In this document: positions 6,762-6,960 of the stretch, one piece after another
Layout of the letters: each line of letters opens with the position of its first letter
Position numbering within the stretch: the first letter of the stretch is position 1
Assembly (NCBI GenBank): GCA_027017505.1
Contig: JALUQR010000001.1
Location: 1-6,960 of the forward strand
DNA: 6,960 bases
Direction of reading: 5' to 3'
Source of the DNA: a bacterium
GTDB taxonomy: Bacteria > Desulfobacterota > GWC2-55-46 > DRQE01
Notes under the pieces: model-generated
The model's database searches: none
Told to the model about the DNA's origin: nothing
What the model saw: only the letters and a program-made list of their open reading frames with translations
Program-made: the position numbers and the translations under genes

Positions 6762-6795
6762 CCCAGGGGCCTGCGAGGGAGGACAGGCCCCTGGG
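6762..6795 (-). promoter_or_regulatory. Perfect 12-bp GC-rich hairpin with anti-Shine-Dalgarno loop between PepSY and cytochrome genes
   Basis: The arms CCCAGGGGCCTG (6795-6784, minus strand) and CAGGCCCCTGGG (6773-6762) pair perfectly over 12 bp, 10 of them G-C, around a 10-nt loop, TCCTCCCTCG (6783-6774). The minus-strand transcript has no U-run after the stem (it continues AATGCTTCTC), so this is not a standard intrinsic terminator. The loop contains UCCUCC, which could base-pair with the GGAGGA ribosome site of the cytochrome gene 15 nt downstream. It could act as a translational switch, an mRNA-stabilising or processing structure, or a partial attenuator. The structure is seen directly; its role is inferred. 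Confidence 0.75.
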
Positions 6796-6803
6796 GGATG
6801 ATG

Positions 6804-6960
6804 TTAATCGTCATCTTCGTAGTAGTTTGTGGATTTTTCTCTTTTTGTGATTTCACCCGTGGTGGCATCTATGTAGAGTTCTGTAAGCCCACCGTCTTCT
6901 TTTCTTATCTTAACCTCGTATCTCTCTTTTTCGTACTCTGCCTTAAGAACCTCTCCGGAT
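6804..6960 (-). CDS. PepSY-domain protein, partial (N-terminus off the window)
   Basis: An open minus-strand frame enters at 6960 and stops at TAA 6806-6804, giving the last 51 residues of a protein. The segment SGEVLKAEYEKERYEVKIRK, followed by GGLTELYIDATTGEI, is a typical PepSY domain half: an extended strand pair ending in the characteristic D-A-T-T-G-E-I turn. The tail is short and acidic (YYEDDD). PepSY domains are usually exported; some inhibit proteases and others occur next to membrane redox proteins and two-component systems. The start, signal peptide and any second PepSY copy are outside the window. It is 73 nt upstream of the cytochrome gene on the same strand and is probably co-transcribed, with the strong hairpin between them. 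Confidence 0.8.
   Translation of the reverse strand, partial: SGEVLKAEYEKERYEVKIRKEDGGLTELYIDATTGEITKREKSTNYYEDDD

Noticed and set aside
6762..6795. Hairpin as an ordinary intrinsic terminator
   Set aside because: No T-run follows the stem on the minus strand, and the downstream gene has no obvious promoter of its own in the remaining 31 nt.

Overview
The window comes from a bacterial chromosome of roughly even base composition. Ile ATA and Arg AGG/AGA codons are frequent. The split glycine decarboxylase subunit (GcvPA) occurs in many deep-branching, thermophilic and Gram-positive bacteria. I infer an anaerobic or deep-branching lineage, possibly near Nitrospirota/Thermodesulfovibrionia, but nothing here fixes the taxonomy. 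There are no RNA genes, mobile elements, CRISPR arrays or unexplained gene-free stretches; coding density is very high.

Positions 1-2692 (minus strand) hold a glycine cleavage operon transcribed gcvT, gcvH, gcvPA, with gcvPA running off the left edge. GcvT is the tetrahydrofolate-dependent aminomethyltransferase, GcvH the lipoyl carrier, and GcvPA the first half of the PLP-dependent glycine decarboxylase. GcvPB should follow outside the window. The gcvH stop codon and a TTG start for gcvPA are directly adjacent and in the same frame. A promoter-like pair just upstream of gcvT implies a very short leader with no room for a glycine riboswitch.

Positions 2645-2772 are a divergent promoter region with two back-to-back TTGACA elements and a TTGAC-N4-GTCAA inverted repeat. 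To its right (2773-3897, plus strand) is an M29-family metallo-aminopeptidase. It ends convergently, 48 bases from a histidine kinase gene.

Positions 3946-6960 (minus strand) look like one operon, transcribed from a PepSY-domain protein (only its C-terminus is in view), through a four-helix di-haem b-type cytochrome, to an OmpR-family response regulator and its HisKA sensor kinase. The genes after the PepSY gene are separated by 7 and 15 bases. The layout suggests a membrane electron-transfer unit encoded with its own two-component regulator. Between the PepSY gene and the cytochrome gene is a perfect 12-bp inverted repeat. Its 10-nt loop, in the transcript sense, contains UCCUCC, which is complementary to the cytochrome gene's own Shine-Dalgarno sequence 15 nt downstream. 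This is the most interesting non-coding signal in the window: a possible pseudoknot-type translational switch.
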